64,000 bases of DNA from CBDCWQ01 sp965223435 (GCA_965223435.1 CBDCWQ010000020.1:310001-374000), one strand, 5' to 3'; numbered from the stretch's first letter, positions 25,801 through 35,252 are shown. Notes: generated from the letters alone by a model not told the origin. Numbers and translations: made by a program.

Positions 25801-28800
25801 CCCCGAAGGCGCCCATAGGGCTGTACTGTATCGGCCGGGCCACTGGCCCCGACCGGTTTTTGGGCTGGGCGCGTAGCCTGAGGCGATCGCCGCAGTCGGC
25901 ACGGCGGTCAACGTCGAGCGTGTATGCGCCGGTCGCGACCAGGTCCGCCGCCGTTTCCCCGGAAACGTGCTGGCCGACTTCGCAGCGGTCTTGAGTGGGG
26001 TCCGTATCGGATATCGCAAAGGCCTGTTGACTGGGGATTCCATCGAGGAGGGCCCCTACGAAGTGAATGGGGTTCCACTCGCTGAGTGTTCGGTGCGCGA
26101 TTGCGCTCGGCTGGAGTGACGGGTCGACGTGCTGTTCGATGTAGTTGTAGACATCGATGAACCACACGATGGCGGTGCTGGAAACGAGGCGGGCCGACAG
26201 GTCTTGGATGCGTTGGCTGGAGTAGAGAAAGCCGTGATCGCGGACAAAGGCCTGAGCGCCCGCCCACAGCTGATGTGCCTCTTCGAGGAGGGTATCGGCT
26301 GCAGGGTATTCTGGGTGGGCATGGACAAACTTATACAGGCCCCAAATCAAGCCCATGGTGGCTTCCAGGTGGTATGACGCTTCCTGCAGCGCGCTGGGCT
26401 CGATGTAGGGGTCTTTAAACGCGTTTTGAAAGTAGTGGGTTCCGCGGTAGGTGCGCCGTGGGGGACAACGGACCAAGGTTGGGTCGCAGTCTTCGTCGCC
26501 GACGCTGAGGTCTTTGACAAACTGAAGCACGGTGTACTCCAAACACTGTCCCAGGCGTTTGGCGTAGAGTCCGCCGATGTCCTTTACGGACAAGGAGAGC
26601 CAACTGCAGTTGTCGATGGCGACGTGGGGGCTTGCTGTGAAACGGTAGGTCCCCGCTGGTTCACGTTCGAGGGTACCGCCGGTGATCACCCGGCCGAGCG
26701 AATCGGATTCTAAAGCCGCCTCCATGTTGTGGATTCGAAGCGTTTGTCGCCGGGCTTGGGCCTCGGTGAGGGGAATCCAGGGGGTGTTGTGGTGCTTGAG
26801 CTTGGCAAGGGTTGTCACAAACTCGTCCCGCCAACCGTGCTCGTCGAAGAGGAGATTGAAGACGCCGTCTTGGACTTCGTCTCGCCAATTTTCGAGGTCT
26901 CTGGTCCAGTCCTGTTTCGTTTCTCGGCCTTTAGGGCCGAGCGCGTTCGCATGGTTGAGGGCGTGATTCAGTACGCTCAGTACGTCGAGGTTGTGTTCCG
27001 TCACCACGTTGTGGGCCTTGACCGGAGTCTTGAGGCGGACCCATTCCGCTTCGTCGGTCAGCGGCCGTTCCTGCCAAGCGGAGTCATCCGAGGTTCGCTC
27101 TTCACAGGGCTTACCGAGGGTACACACTCGGATTTGAGTGGGACTGAAGTCTGCGTATCCCATGGCGTCGAGCACGCTGTAGTAGGCCAATCGATGGTCT
27201 GGCCCGAAGTCGGTGAAGATGTCCCGTGTGCCAGGGGTCTGCAGCCGATGGGGGGTGCTTGCCTCCTCTAGCCCTCGGGTGGTCCAGCCGGCTGACATCA
27301 AGCTCGCCGTGCGGCCGTCGTCGATGGCGACGGGCAGTCGGTGCTCTTGGAGTCCGAGCAGTGCGTTGTGGTAGCAGTCCTTCAGGGTTTTTTGCTCTTC
27401 GGGTGGCCCTTCGAGATAGGCACTGGAGGTCAAAAATACGCCAAGCCCGTGAACAACCCAGGCGTTGGCGCCCGTGACCAATCTCGCATCCTGCCAACCG
27501 TCGTCTTTGGTATTCCAGGAAAACGGCCATCCTAAGATGACCGCAGTGTTGGGTTCTCTCACCGCGCGGTGACAAAGGTATCGTGCCATCCCACGTGCTT
27601 TGGGCGCGTATTCTTTGGAAGCAGTCGCGAGCTGGGCCAAGGTGATGCCTTGGGTGTAGGCCCACACGCGATCGAAACCCGCGAGATGATGGGCATCTCG
27701 AGCGGTCAGGGGATCTGGCAGTCCAGAAGGTGCGTCTTGGCCCTTGGACCCAAGGTCTTCAAGAAGGACGTTCGGAAGGTACTCCACTTGATAGAAGAAC
27801 GCGGCGTGTTCGTTGTGGCCAGGGTTGTCGTTGTCGTTTGTCGCTTCATGGGAGCCTGCTTCTTCACGAAGCGTGTCCTCGTACGCGTCCTGTTCGCGGC
27901 CTATAGAGCCGATGGGCTCAGCAACACCGGCGTTCTTTGCCGTCGGGTCCGCAAGTGGAGGGTGCTTGAGCAACCGGTCTCGCAGCTCGACGGCGTTTTC
28001 GTAGTTCCCCGCGGGTGTCTCCCCTGTGATGTGGGTTGGGTGTGGCGGCGAATCGGCCGGTTGAAGTTCTGTGAATCCCGGGGTGACATGGCTTTCGCGG
28101 AGGGCGAGGCTAAGCGTTTCACCCTGGGGGAGGACCACTCGGCCCGCACCCTGCTCGAGCTCAAAACGCAAAGGCGTGCGCCCGGTGGCGGTAGACGAAA
28201 CCGCTGAACCCTCGTGCTTGGGGTCTCGGTGCCCGCCCATCGAGACTTCGACCGACCCCTTTAGGTTGACGGGGACAAAGTGTTTGTTGACCGCGCGGAT
28301 CGTCATGGGCACCCGTTGGTGGGGATTGGTCTTGGTGTCGGCTTGTACTTCGAGATGCGAAAACGCAGATGCGTTTGAGGCCCGGGCGGTGACGATGTGG
28401 CTCCCGCCGCTGGGTCCACCGTGTCTCCGCCACGCGGCAAAAAAGAGGCCATCGTGGACGCTGAGCGAAGGCCTCTGGCCCGGCATGCCCTCACCCAAAA
28501 TGGCGAGCTGTGGCATGGCGTCCGTGGCACCTCTTTGCGCAGGCGACCAGCTGAGGCCACCGTCTAGAGAATAGGAAACATGCATGGACGCGGCTAGGCG
28601 CGTTCCATCGGCATCGGGGCGCGCCGGCGCGGACGTTTCCGCGCTTGGTGTCAGGGGCGCGTCTGCACCATGCAACCCGTTCGTGGCCGTGTCCGGCGTC
28701 GACGACGAAACCAACATGTTTGCGGGCGCCTTGCCCGGAGCGGGAAACGAAACCAACCCGTTCGTGGTCGCTGTGCCGAAAGTCGGCGACGAAACCAACG

Positions 28801-31093
28801 TGTTCGTGGTCGCTGTGCCGAGAGTCGGGGACGAAACCAACGTGTTCGTGGTCGCTGTGCCGAGAGTCGGCGACGAAACCAACCCGTTCGTGGTCGCTGT
28901 GCTCGGAGCCGGAAACGAAACGGAAGGACTCCGTTCGAAGACCGCTGCCAGGGTCCCGTCGGGTGCGGTGTAGAGTCGGGGGCGCGCCGGCCGCTGTGGC
29001 CATCCGTCCACGGCGGCTCCGGAAGCGACCTCCGAGATCCGCCATGCGGTGAATGGGTCGCCCGACCACCGATTCTGAGCGACGGCTTGTCCACCCGTTT
29101 GGGCCCAGGCGTTTTGTTTCAGTGGCCGTTGGGCAATCTTGATCTTGGGTTGGTTGTGCCACGCGCCGCTGTACAAATATTGGTGTTGGTACCCGACGCC
29201 ATCGCCCTCGGGGTCATCACCCGGTTCAAACGCGGGTTTCCAGACGCTTCGCCAGCCGACGAGCATCCTGGTGGGGTGTTGCTTTTGGATGACCACATCG
29301 CTGTAAACGGGATGTTGGGTCATCTTGACCCAGGCCGGATTCAAGACGGGCTGGTTGTCCCATATCCGCGATTGTCGGGCGATGATGCTGAGTATATCGC
29401 CATCAACGTGCAGGGCGGGTTCGGCCATTTCACATTCTTCGATGCGTTCGACATGGGCTTCATTCAAGCGATAGGACTCTTCGCACCAGCAATCTTCGCA
29501 TCGGCAAGGCTTGCCGTCGGAAGGTTCATAGAAAGCTTTGTAGCGAACGACCTCGGTTGCGACCTCTCTTTTGGGTACATCGAAGACGCTCGAAGGTGTG
29601 CCTTCTAGGTTTTTGAGGTAATACATCTTGCGTGCTTCGCTCCAAACGAGGTGGTGGTCTCCGTAGCGGTCGTACGCTGCATCGAGGGCCCGTTTGCGGT
29701 TGCCGTTGCTTTGCACCCTCCGGGGAAGACTGAACGTCTGACCGCCATCCTGGCTTTGGACCACGTAGAGCTCGCTGGAATCATTGTCTGGCTGTGTGGC
29801 TTCTTCTAGCCACGCTATGGCGACCAAGTCGGCATGGGCGGTCAGAGCGAGATCGAGTACGTCCCGGTCTGCATGCAAGGTGGCGACGGGCACCACGGGC
29901 CGAAAGCTCCCTGCTCGCCCAGCTTTGGGGCTTTGGGTATACTGAATCTCCGTCTTCCCCCCGGTAGCGGGCCTCCCAACCAGGGCAACGTGGGCATAGA
30001 CCTGGTCGTCTTGGGTACTGAGTGCGGTTCGAGGAAGTCGTGTTTGTTGTTCTTTGCCCGTCAGTGCGGCGGCCGCTTCAAACTGGCCTGGGGCAGGGGG
30101 CCCATTGGCTTGGAGCATGGAGAGAAAGACGGGATGGGAGCGAACGGACTCGGGTGCGCTTTCGGTCCCGTCGTCGACGGTGGCCGAAACTTGGTACTTT
30201 ATGGCTCGCTGGTGCGGTAAGATCTCGCCGCGGTACTCGGTGGATGTCAGCTCGGCGATGGGCTCGCCGTTTTGAAAAATTCGAAAGGACACGGTGGCCT
30301 TTGGTGGGATAACACTGTCGTCGTCGAACCGAGTTGGCCTTTGCCACCAAAGCTGTACCATGGTGCCCGACAAGGTGGCGCCAAGGCCGCCCGGCGCCCG
30401 GCTTCGCTTTAAATGCAAAGCCTGAGCATGCTCTGCCGTATTCGTTTCTGGGCGCGACGATTCGGTGCTCCGAAGGGCGTCTTTAGGCTGAGGCGTTCGC
30501 ACCCAATAACCTCGCCCCGGCAAGAACGACTGACCGGACTCCATGCGCTCAAACCTTTGAAGGGTTGCGTTCCAAAGCAAGGCTTCGTGCGCCTGGTCAT
30601 CGAGCACTGCCGGACGGGCTACGCTCAAGACCTGCCATCCGTCGCTTGCGCGGGTCGACGAAGCCACCCACACTGAGGGGGTCTTTGCATTCCAGGACAA
30701 GACGAGCCGCTTTTGGGACCACCCCCAGTACGTGACGCCCGCTTCGACAGCGGAACCATGAAGGGGCGATTGCGAGGTGTTTGGGGGTGTAGAAACGGAC
30801 CATAGCTTAAGGTCCGAGGCCTTCAGGACTTCGCCGAATTGGGGGGTCCGGGGAAAGTTAAGAAGATTCCACCCGCGCTCAATGATTTGCTCAAATGACG
30901 TCGTCTCTGTGGCCAACGAGGTGGATGCCGATTGACCAAGCGCGATACTGACCATACCAACAAGCGGCCAGTGGGCTTGCTTTCTTGCCGTACGCAGGCG
31001 GTGCGCTCTGCACTGGGTGTTATTGCTTCTTCTCAAACCGTGCCCCCGCTGCCAAACCCCTCGTGGGTTCAGACGATGTCCCCCGAAAACCAT
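22775..31093 (-). CDS. Giant secreted multidomain protein with C-terminal HELGH metalloprotease-like domain
   Basis: 2772 residues with a hydrophobic N-terminal segment (PLVGMVSIALGQSASTSLA) that suggests Sec export; the exact start is uncertain. Order of regions: a beta-domain ~50-220 and an FnIII-like strand set ~225-330. Then a sialidase/BNR-like region ~340-1000 (YVVQSQDGGQTFSLPRRV; VSYSLDGGLSWSPAQRG) is interrupted by a metal-site-like CRCEDCWCEE near 525 and a 14-residue tandem repeat at ~721-801. An all-helical barrel-like region of (alpha/alpha)6 glycosidase appearance covers ~1100-1700 (MARYLCHRAVREPNTAVILG; VTGANAWVVHGLGVFL). A long linker and helical region follows. The final ~450 residues hold HELGH at 2595-2599 in LVHELGHVLYFRLLE, with ATEALSWYLTTFE ~55 residues later as a possible third zinc ligand. 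A secreted hydrolase with a zinc-peptidase effector is inferred. I recognise no single family for the whole. Confidence 0.78.
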   Translation of the reverse strand: MVFGGHRLNPRGVWQRGHGLRRSNNTQCRAHRLRTARKQAHWPLVGMVSIALGQSASTSLATETTSFEQIIERGWNLLNFPRTPQFGEVLKASDLKLWSVSTPPNTSQSPLHGSAVEAGVTYWGWSQKRLVLSWNAKTPSVWVASSTRASDGWQVLSVARPAVLDDQAHEALLWNATLQRFERMESGQSFLPGRGYWVRTPQPKDALRSTESSRPETNTAEHAQALHLKRSRAPGGLGATLSGTMVQLWWQRPTRFDDDSVIPPKATVSFRIFQNGEPIAELTSTEYRGEILPHQRAIKYQVSATVDDGTESAPESVRSHPVFLSMLQANGPPAPGQFEAAAALTGKEQQTRLPRTALSTQDDQVYAHVALVGRPATGGKTEIQYTQSPKAGRAGSFRPVVPVATLHADRDVLDLALTAHADLVAIAWLEEATQPDNDSSELYVVQSQDGGQTFSLPRRVQSNGNRKRALDAAYDRYGDHHLVWSEARKMYYLKNLEGTPSSVFDVPKREVATEVVRYKAFYEPSDGKPCRCEDCWCEESYRLNEAHVERIEECEMAEPALHVDGDILSIIARQSRIWDNQPVLNPAWVKMTQHPVYSDVVIQKQHPTRMLVGWRSVWKPAFEPGDDPEGDGVGYQHQYLYSGAWHNQPKIKIAQRPLKQNAWAQTGGQAVAQNRWSGDPFTAWRISEVASGAAVDGWPQRPARPRLYTAPDGTLAAVFERSPSVSFPAPSTATTNGLVSSPTLGTATTNTLVSSPTLGTATTNTLVSSPTFGTATTNGLVSFPAPGKAPANMLVSSSTPDTATNGLHGADAPLTPSAETSAPARPDADGTRLAASMHVSYSLDGGLSWSPAQRGATDAMPQLAILGEGMPGQRPSLSVHDGLFFAAWRRHGGPSGGSHIVTARASNASAFSHLEVQADTKTNPHQRVPMTIRAVNKHFVPVNLKGSVEVSMGGHRDPKHEGSAVSSTATGRTPLRFELEQGAGRVVLPQGETLSLALRESHVTPGFTELQPADSPPHPTHITGETPAGNYENAVELRDRLLKHPPLADPTAKNAGVAEPIGSIGREQDAYEDTLREEAGSHEATNDNDNPGHNEHAAFFYQVEYLPNVLLEDLGSKGQDAPSGLPDPLTARDAHHLAGFDRVWAYTQGITLAQLATASKEYAPKARGMARYLCHRAVREPNTAVILGWPFSWNTKDDGWQDARLVTGANAWVVHGLGVFLTSSAYLEGPPEEQKTLKDCYHNALLGLQEHRLPVAIDDGRTASLMSAGWTTRGLEEASTPHRLQTPGTRDIFTDFGPDHRLAYYSVLDAMGYADFSPTQIRVCTLGKPCEERTSDDSAWQERPLTDEAEWVRLKTPVKAHNVVTEHNLDVLSVLNHALNHANALGPKGRETKQDWTRDLENWRDEVQDGVFNLLFDEHGWRDEFVTTLAKLKHHNTPWIPLTEAQARRQTLRIHNMEAALESDSLGRVITGGTLEREPAGTYRFTASPHVAIDNCSWLSLSVKDIGGLYAKRLGQCLEYTVLQFVKDLSVGDEDCDPTLVRCPPRRTYRGTHYFQNAFKDPYIEPSALQEASYHLEATMGLIWGLYKFVHAHPEYPAADTLLEEAHQLWAGAQAFVRDHGFLYSSQRIQDLSARLVSSTAIVWFIDVYNYIEQHVDPSLQPSAIAHRTLSEWNPIHFVGALLDGIPSQQAFAISDTDPTQDRCEVGQHVSGETAADLVATGAYTLDVDRRADCGDRLRLRAQPKNRSGPVARPIQYSPMGAFGALRAARTAKTILRAPKNLWESSKNLSFEELLGIAGGLVGAGSFATLSQDLWAETEGLLWTSMVLLDPAPKGAWTRVGWVSAWEVFAESDQTVRALPIYNRNRDGTWETQGHFLDHVLYALVPPPVYAGPKVPLIDSAIPLFGHDITSKMAVYAYTGRVAQNPSGEKEEPQENLPPPVHPAVADSSEQIQEAVQAWLAAWYEALGLTSLAPSELRALKTHVRQTYLSKAIDRKTLEARYKTLVTLNDVMTELLEGSFARRTVSTKTMSDRVLLASIDQEIDLHHRHVKDALLAYPNGGSTSVPESKKALLQELEELLLTVHGWLPQRASQSNLPQTLPVLPKDLPIPSAWWQNEGRTTIPFDATLIRRLRPFLLSQSGPSRAVLTDFLDGLDEHPGFQHFLDNNDIEIILVPNQEWLNDWYFFGVEHENFIPPNFQSSTELAPYRMPKYLRKPDLGVSPSILHERMLIQTAAIFGGIFDILVDKNFIELKKESFDAISFELGTKKFIVGRPFIQSRAALFRSGIADLFPKSRWHFPNRTQIDTSSDEWYKIKQGIVVEFVPSFSTEFLRSNSKERGSTSLNWLLNEPWLVPTFRFRGMKDAAYKLKEITVYDLNQLRKDSTLSHESAFYIEAILEHEEGEEALSFLAVPGENGHHRFALRIADENLSEEFKDASLRGEAIPLVFTELESDKEHTWAEEQLSTHLANHPKVIDSPEAVRTALGLGQDENVDVFSPIIGSGLDRSAIDTLFRENLLLYHLVSAIQYLDRVEGNDPSVYLPSHTFVILRRPASEHQEGGAAFGFVPILDSILKSNFLRERHLQDRLAYMVSGLVHELGHVLYFRLLELDFDYTEVIEHFKDDAFLREVVTTAYNKLGIPIAPTEGELGLIWATEALSWYLTTFERILHRPVDRDAPFEIENLKDVALLGEGFELIMGPHQLKDWNGKMIIRPSTLFLLSKWRFLPAFVEDVLRDYGYDEHDHAWRTHQDQQDVRADIIEMEKDWRNIRNVPE
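28690..28930. repeat. In-frame 42-bp tandem repeat (14-residue unit) in giant protein
   Basis: Five to six near-identical 42-bp copies (plus strand gtgttcgtggtcgctgtgcc, then gagagtcgg, then gacgaaaccaac) encode units of the form LVSSPTLGTATTNT. Outer copies diverge while central copies differ by single bases, as in replication-slippage arrays. It probably forms a flexible, possibly O-glycosylated spacer between two sialidase-like blades. Confidence 0.85.
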
Positions 31094-31733
31094 GCCTCCG
31101 CGGTTCTCGGGCGCGGGTCCCTTCGGGACTCAGTTATGCCTGGTGGTCACGTGAGTCAAAGACCGTTTTAAGAAAAACGCTTCGTTTTGCTGAGGCGTAT
31201 CCATACGCAGCAATGCGCAAAAAAAATTGCGGACATGGTAGGGGGATCTGGGGTTTCCTACAGTCGTCGACCCAAGCGACTGGGCAACCGAGCGCAACGC
31301 AATCCTGCGTCTAGAGGCGGGCAAGCCACATGTCCAGGCCCCAGTTCCGAATGGGATGGTGCTCGAGCCACGCCCGCGTTCGGTGACGGACGTTGAGCTT
31401 CCATTTTCGATCGCAAACATATGGTTGTCACTTTGTGCAGTGATCGGTGTCTAGGTGAGTGATTAAAGTTGCGATTGTGGTCGCGGAAGATGGGTAGAGC
31501 AGACGAAGCTGGGTTTGTGCTCAGGGGCGATCAGGGGGCGTGCCGGAGAGACGGTAGCGTGTTTGGTGGGTGATTGGGGTGAGGTCTCTTGGCCTCGGTG
31601 AAGGGGTGCGTACGCGCCGTTCGAACCCTTTGAGTTCGGTGGTGATGGGCTCGAAAGGAGCAACGTTAAGGGCGTTCGCGGGACACATCGGTCCGCTGGG
31701 TACGGGCACATCCCTTGCATTACGCGTATCTTG
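31094..31733. other. Divergent intergenic region
   Basis: This separates the divergent giant-protein and beta-helix genes. A small hairpin GTCCC-TTC-GGGAC (31117-31129) lies in the leader of the giant gene. A TTGACT box (31159-31154, minus) lies 15 bp before CATAAC (31138-31133), a weak promoter candidate. No gene is supported here. The plus-strand leader has no evident ribosome-binding site. Confidence 0.35.
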
Positions 31734-34700
31734 ATGTCGTGTGGGGGAATAAAGATCTCTTGCGGTGTAGGCTTTTGCTTACACATGGTTTGGGCATGTG
31801 GGTTCCTGTTTGGTTGTACGCCTTTGGCCGCGGATAGCGGCGCAAGGGATAGGAACACGGCCTTCGGTCCAGGGTCGGGGGCGGATGGCAGCGAAAAAGA
31901 AGCTGGCTCGGTCGCATGTATTCGTAGGTGCACCTCAGAATCATGTGGGAGGGACGATGGTTGTGGTGGCCGGTGCGCGGCCTGCCCCTCGTCCTCGTTT
32001 TCTCCGTCTCCTTCGTCCCCGGAGTCTCCATTGTCTCCGTCGTCCACATCGCCCCCGGAGTCTCCGTCATCGCCGAAGTCTCCGTCATCCCCGGAGTCAC
32101 CTTCATCCCCGGAGTCACCTTCATCCCCGCAGCATCCTTCGTCCCCATCCCATCCTTGCGAAGTTTCTCTTGATCGCTTTATGGGAACCCGGCGGCAAAA
32201 AATGGGTGAGACAAGGCGGGTCCCGGGGCGTTACGCGTCTATCCGACAGGCGGTTTTGGCGTCCAACGATGGGGACGTGGTGGTATTGGACGAGGGCACC
32301 TACGAGGAAAGCGAGATTGTAGTCGATAAGGCGATTACGATCGCATCAAGAATGGTTTTTGATGCTTCGATGGGCCATCAGCAAAACACAGTCATTGATG
32401 GGCAAAGCGCGGATTTCATGTTCGAGACGGAATCGGGGGTCGGCGTGGTTGAGTTCATCGGCTTGACGTTCAAGGGGTCGAGGAAGAGCGTTGTGGCGAA
32501 CAGCGAAGTTCTGGTCTATCACAGTCAATTTCACGATGCGTCCGATCAGCTGAGTTTCGAGCGCGATGGTTTTGGTCGTGCCCTGTGCAATGACTTTGTA
32601 TCGCCGAGCGATGATGCGATTGATGTGGATTCGGCACCGGAGGGCGAGGCGTACATCGAAATTGGGCACAATACGATACGCCAAGCGGGGGACGATGGAA
32701 TCGAAATACGTTTTCACAAAAGGGACTCCGGCAGTCCCACCGTCCCCATTTCGATTTGGGGCAACCGCATACAGGGCTCCGACGAAGATGGCATTCAGCT
32801 CATAGACGAACGGGAAGGTCGCAACGAAAACAGCCGTGTCCTGAACATCTTTGGGAATCTTATCGTGGGGAGTGGGGACGCAGGGATCGGGTGTATGGCA
32901 GAACAAAACACCATCGAAGATTTTCGAGGGGCTCCACAAATGGACGAGCCCGTTTACATTATAGGCAATACCATTGTGGGTGGTCGTTATGGGGTTTCGG
33001 GGGGCGGCCATACGGTCGTGTTGAATTCCATCATTGCCGACCATCGGGTAGCCGGTGTGCACCGAGTGAACGCGCCGGGGTTTGTGGACTATACCCTTTT
33101 TTATGAGAACGAAGGGTCCCATCTATCGGAGACGGAGGGGGCAAAAGAGCAGAACTTCTTCGATCAAGCGCCTGGCTACGACCCCGACACCTACCAACTC
33201 ATGGCTGGGGCATTCAGCATCGATAAGGGAATAGCGCAATGGATGGACGGCGATGCTCAGACGGTAGAGCCCGCCTTTCGACCTTTCATGGGGCCGGCGC
33301 CGGATCTCGGGGCCTTCGAGTTTGCCTCGGGGACGACCCCCCGCGTTCCCGTGACCACGGTGGACGCTGGCAAAGATGTGGTGGTCCTGCATCCGGAGGC
33401 CACTACGGTATTGAGGGGGCAAGCTTTTGGCGGCGAATCGGCTCAAGGTGTCGTGACCGCGTGGCGGCAGGTGGGGGGACCGGGCGAGGCTCAGATTGCA
33501 TCGCCATCGTCCTTACAGACGGCGGTGCGATTTTCGGCGATGGGAATCTACGAGTTCGAGCTTTCCGCCGGTGATGGGGTCAAGGCCGCGCGGGATCGGG
33601 TTACGGTCCGCTACGTCAAAGGCGGGGAGGGCGTGAACCACAGCTTCGAGGAGCCGCTGTTTGTAGAAGCCGGTGCCTTTGCATACCTCTATGGATCTTT
33701 TGAGCTTGCACCCGATGAAGACAGCGATGCGGGGCAGGCGATGGTGGTTTTTGAAGGTGCGCGTGATGAAGCTTTTGCCGACTACGAGGTCGTGACCAGG
33801 GAGCAAGAAGTGGCGTTTTTCCTGTGGATTCGCGCAAAGTCGGTGGACGACGCGCCGGGTTCCATGGGGGTGGCGTTTCACGGGAGCCACATAACGGAAA
33901 GGACCCTCGGCGTGCCCGCCGATAGGTCTTACCAATGGCACCAGGTGGAGGGGACTTTTCGGACCGAGGCGGGGCGCTGGCGCCTCAGGGTTCAAGCCCA
34001 CGGCTCTGGTATTGCGTGGGACCAAATGGCCCTCAGCGCAAGCCCCGATTTTCGCCCCATTGTGCCTTTGAGTCCGCCCCCTACCGAGCCATCGGACTGC
34101 TTTTTGGGTCTGAGTACCGATACAAAGACCTATTTTGAGCCCCCGCGTTCTTCGTTGCCGGACTATCTGGTGCCCTTTGTGGACCCTGTTTTTGGCACAA
34201 CGGTCACGCGTGTGAGTGATCCAGGAAACCGCATTCCTGATGTCGGGGGAACGTGGGGCAATGAGGCAAGACATCACTATTCCAAGGACCAAGCCTGGAA
34301 TGCAGATCAAACGCTGGTGATGTTGGACCGTGGCACGACCGGCAATCTATACCTCGATGGACGGACGTATCGTCCCTTGTTTGTGAAAAATGCACCCGGC
34401 CGAAACCGATGGCACCCCAAAGAACCCGATCTGCAGGTGTTTGTCCGTGACAACCGCATTGGCACCTGGAATGTACGCACGGACGAAATCATCGCAGTGG
34501 AGACGTTCAACGGGTACAGCGACTTCACCATCGGCGAAGGTGAAGGCAATCTTTCCCGCGACGGAGACCGATTGGTCGTTTCCGGCAACGATCCCGACGG
34601 TCGATTGGTTGCCTTTGCCTACGAGCGTTCTTCAAAGAAGAAGTATCCAGACATCCCGCTCAAAAGGGAGGGTTTTGGCAACGTGAGTGTTTCACCCCTT

Positions 34701-35252
34701 GGTGGCTATATCATCGTTCATGGAGATGACCTCGATTCTGTGGGCGGAGCCGATGACCAAAATCAGGTCTATGATCTCGAAGGCCAAAAAGTGGGACCGC
34801 TGTGGTCCGAGTATCATCGTCCAGGTCACTTCGACCTCACGGTCGACAACAACGGCGACGAAGTGGCGGTGGGGGTAAGCAAGGCAGACGCAGACAAAGG
34901 CCGGGTCATCAAACGTCGGCTTGTGGATGGGCGGGTGACGGTGCTGACCGATGGCGGCTACGCTTCACACACGTCTACCCGCAACACGAGGCGCCCAGGT
35001 TGGGCCTACGTGACCTACAAGGGCGATCGCAGTGAAAAATGGATGCCCTACTCAGACGAAATCATCGCTGTGAAGTTGGATGGGAGCATGGAGACCGTTC
35101 GTCTTGTTCAGACAAATTCTGCCCAAAACGGATATCTTACGGAACAGCATGGCTCTGTATCGCCCGATGGCACAAAGGTCATCTGGGCAAGCAACTGGGG
35201 TGACGCCGACGGCAGCATCGCAGCCTACGTCGTTGATTTGTGTCAACGCTAA
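31734..35252 (+). CDS. Lipoprotein with right-handed beta-helix and C-terminal beta-propeller (polysaccharide-lyase-like)
   Basis: A lipoprotein of about 1172 residues with signal HMVWACGFLFGC (lipobox FLFGC). A Cys pattern CTSESCGRDDGCGGRCAAC and a Ser/Pro/Glu linker (repeats of SPSSPES, ~80-145) follow. Residues ~165-460 form a PbH1-type right-handed beta-helix (IGHNTIRQAGDDGIEIRFHK; IIGNTIVGGRYGVSGGGHTV), then an Ig/PKD-like domain (TTVDAGKDVVVLHPEATTVL) and a jelly-roll-like CBM domain. The last ~390 residues are TolB/oligogalacturonate-lyase-like propeller blades (NLSRDGDRLVVSGNDPDG; HGSVSPDGTKVIWASNWGD). A polysaccharide-binding or degrading role is inferred. A TTG at 31731 adjoins the ATG at 31734. 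The stop codon is the first three bases of the inverted-repeat element at 35250. Confidence 0.8.
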   Translation: MSCGGIKISCGVGFCLHMVWACGFLFGCTPLAADSGARDRNTAFGPGSGADGSEKEAGSVACIRRCTSESCGRDDGCGGRCAACPSSSFSPSPSSPESPLSPSSTSPPESPSSPKSPSSPESPSSPESPSSPQHPSSPSHPCEVSLDRFMGTRRQKMGETRRVPGRYASIRQAVLASNDGDVVVLDEGTYEESEIVVDKAITIASRMVFDASMGHQQNTVIDGQSADFMFETESGVGVVEFIGLTFKGSRKSVVANSEVLVYHSQFHDASDQLSFERDGFGRALCNDFVSPSDDAIDVDSAPEGEAYIEIGHNTIRQAGDDGIEIRFHKRDSGSPTVPISIWGNRIQGSDEDGIQLIDEREGRNENSRVLNIFGNLIVGSGDAGIGCMAEQNTIEDFRGAPQMDEPVYIIGNTIVGGRYGVSGGGHTVVLNSIIADHRVAGVHRVNAPGFVDYTLFYENEGSHLSETEGAKEQNFFDQAPGYDPDTYQLMAGAFSIDKGIAQWMDGDAQTVEPAFRPFMGPAPDLGAFEFASGTTPRVPVTTVDAGKDVVVLHPEATTVLRGQAFGGESAQGVVTAWRQVGGPGEAQIASPSSLQTAVRFSAMGIYEFELSAGDGVKAARDRVTVRYVKGGEGVNHSFEEPLFVEAGAFAYLYGSFELAPDEDSDAGQAMVVFEGARDEAFADYEVVTREQEVAFFLWIRAKSVDDAPGSMGVAFHGSHITERTLGVPADRSYQWHQVEGTFRTEAGRWRLRVQAHGSGIAWDQMALSASPDFRPIVPLSPPPTEPSDCFLGLSTDTKTYFEPPRSSLPDYLVPFVDPVFGTTVTRVSDPGNRIPDVGGTWGNEARHHYSKDQAWNADQTLVMLDRGTTGNLYLDGRTYRPLFVKNAPGRNRWHPKEPDLQVFVRDNRIGTWNVRTDEIIAVETFNGYSDFTIGEGEGNLSRDGDRLVVSGNDPDGRLVAFAYERSSKKKYPDIPLKREGFGNVSVSPLGGYIIVHGDDLDSVGGADDQNQVYDLEGQKVGPLWSEYHRPGHFDLTVDNNGDEVAVGVSKADADKGRVIKRRLVDGRVTVLTDGGYASHTSTRNTRRPGWAYVTYKGDRSEKWMPYSDEIIAVKLDGSMETVRLVQTNSAQNGYLTEQHGSVSPDGTKVIWASNWGDADGSIAAYVVDLCQR
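31990..32165. repeat. Repetitive Ser/Pro/Glu-rich linker-coding tract
   Basis: Near-tandem 9-, 12- and 21-bp units built from ccccggagtc and tccgtcatcc encode SPSSPESPSSPK-like sequence in the beta-helix lipoprotein. It acts as a flexible spacer between the lipid anchor and the catalytic-looking domains. Confidence 0.75.
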
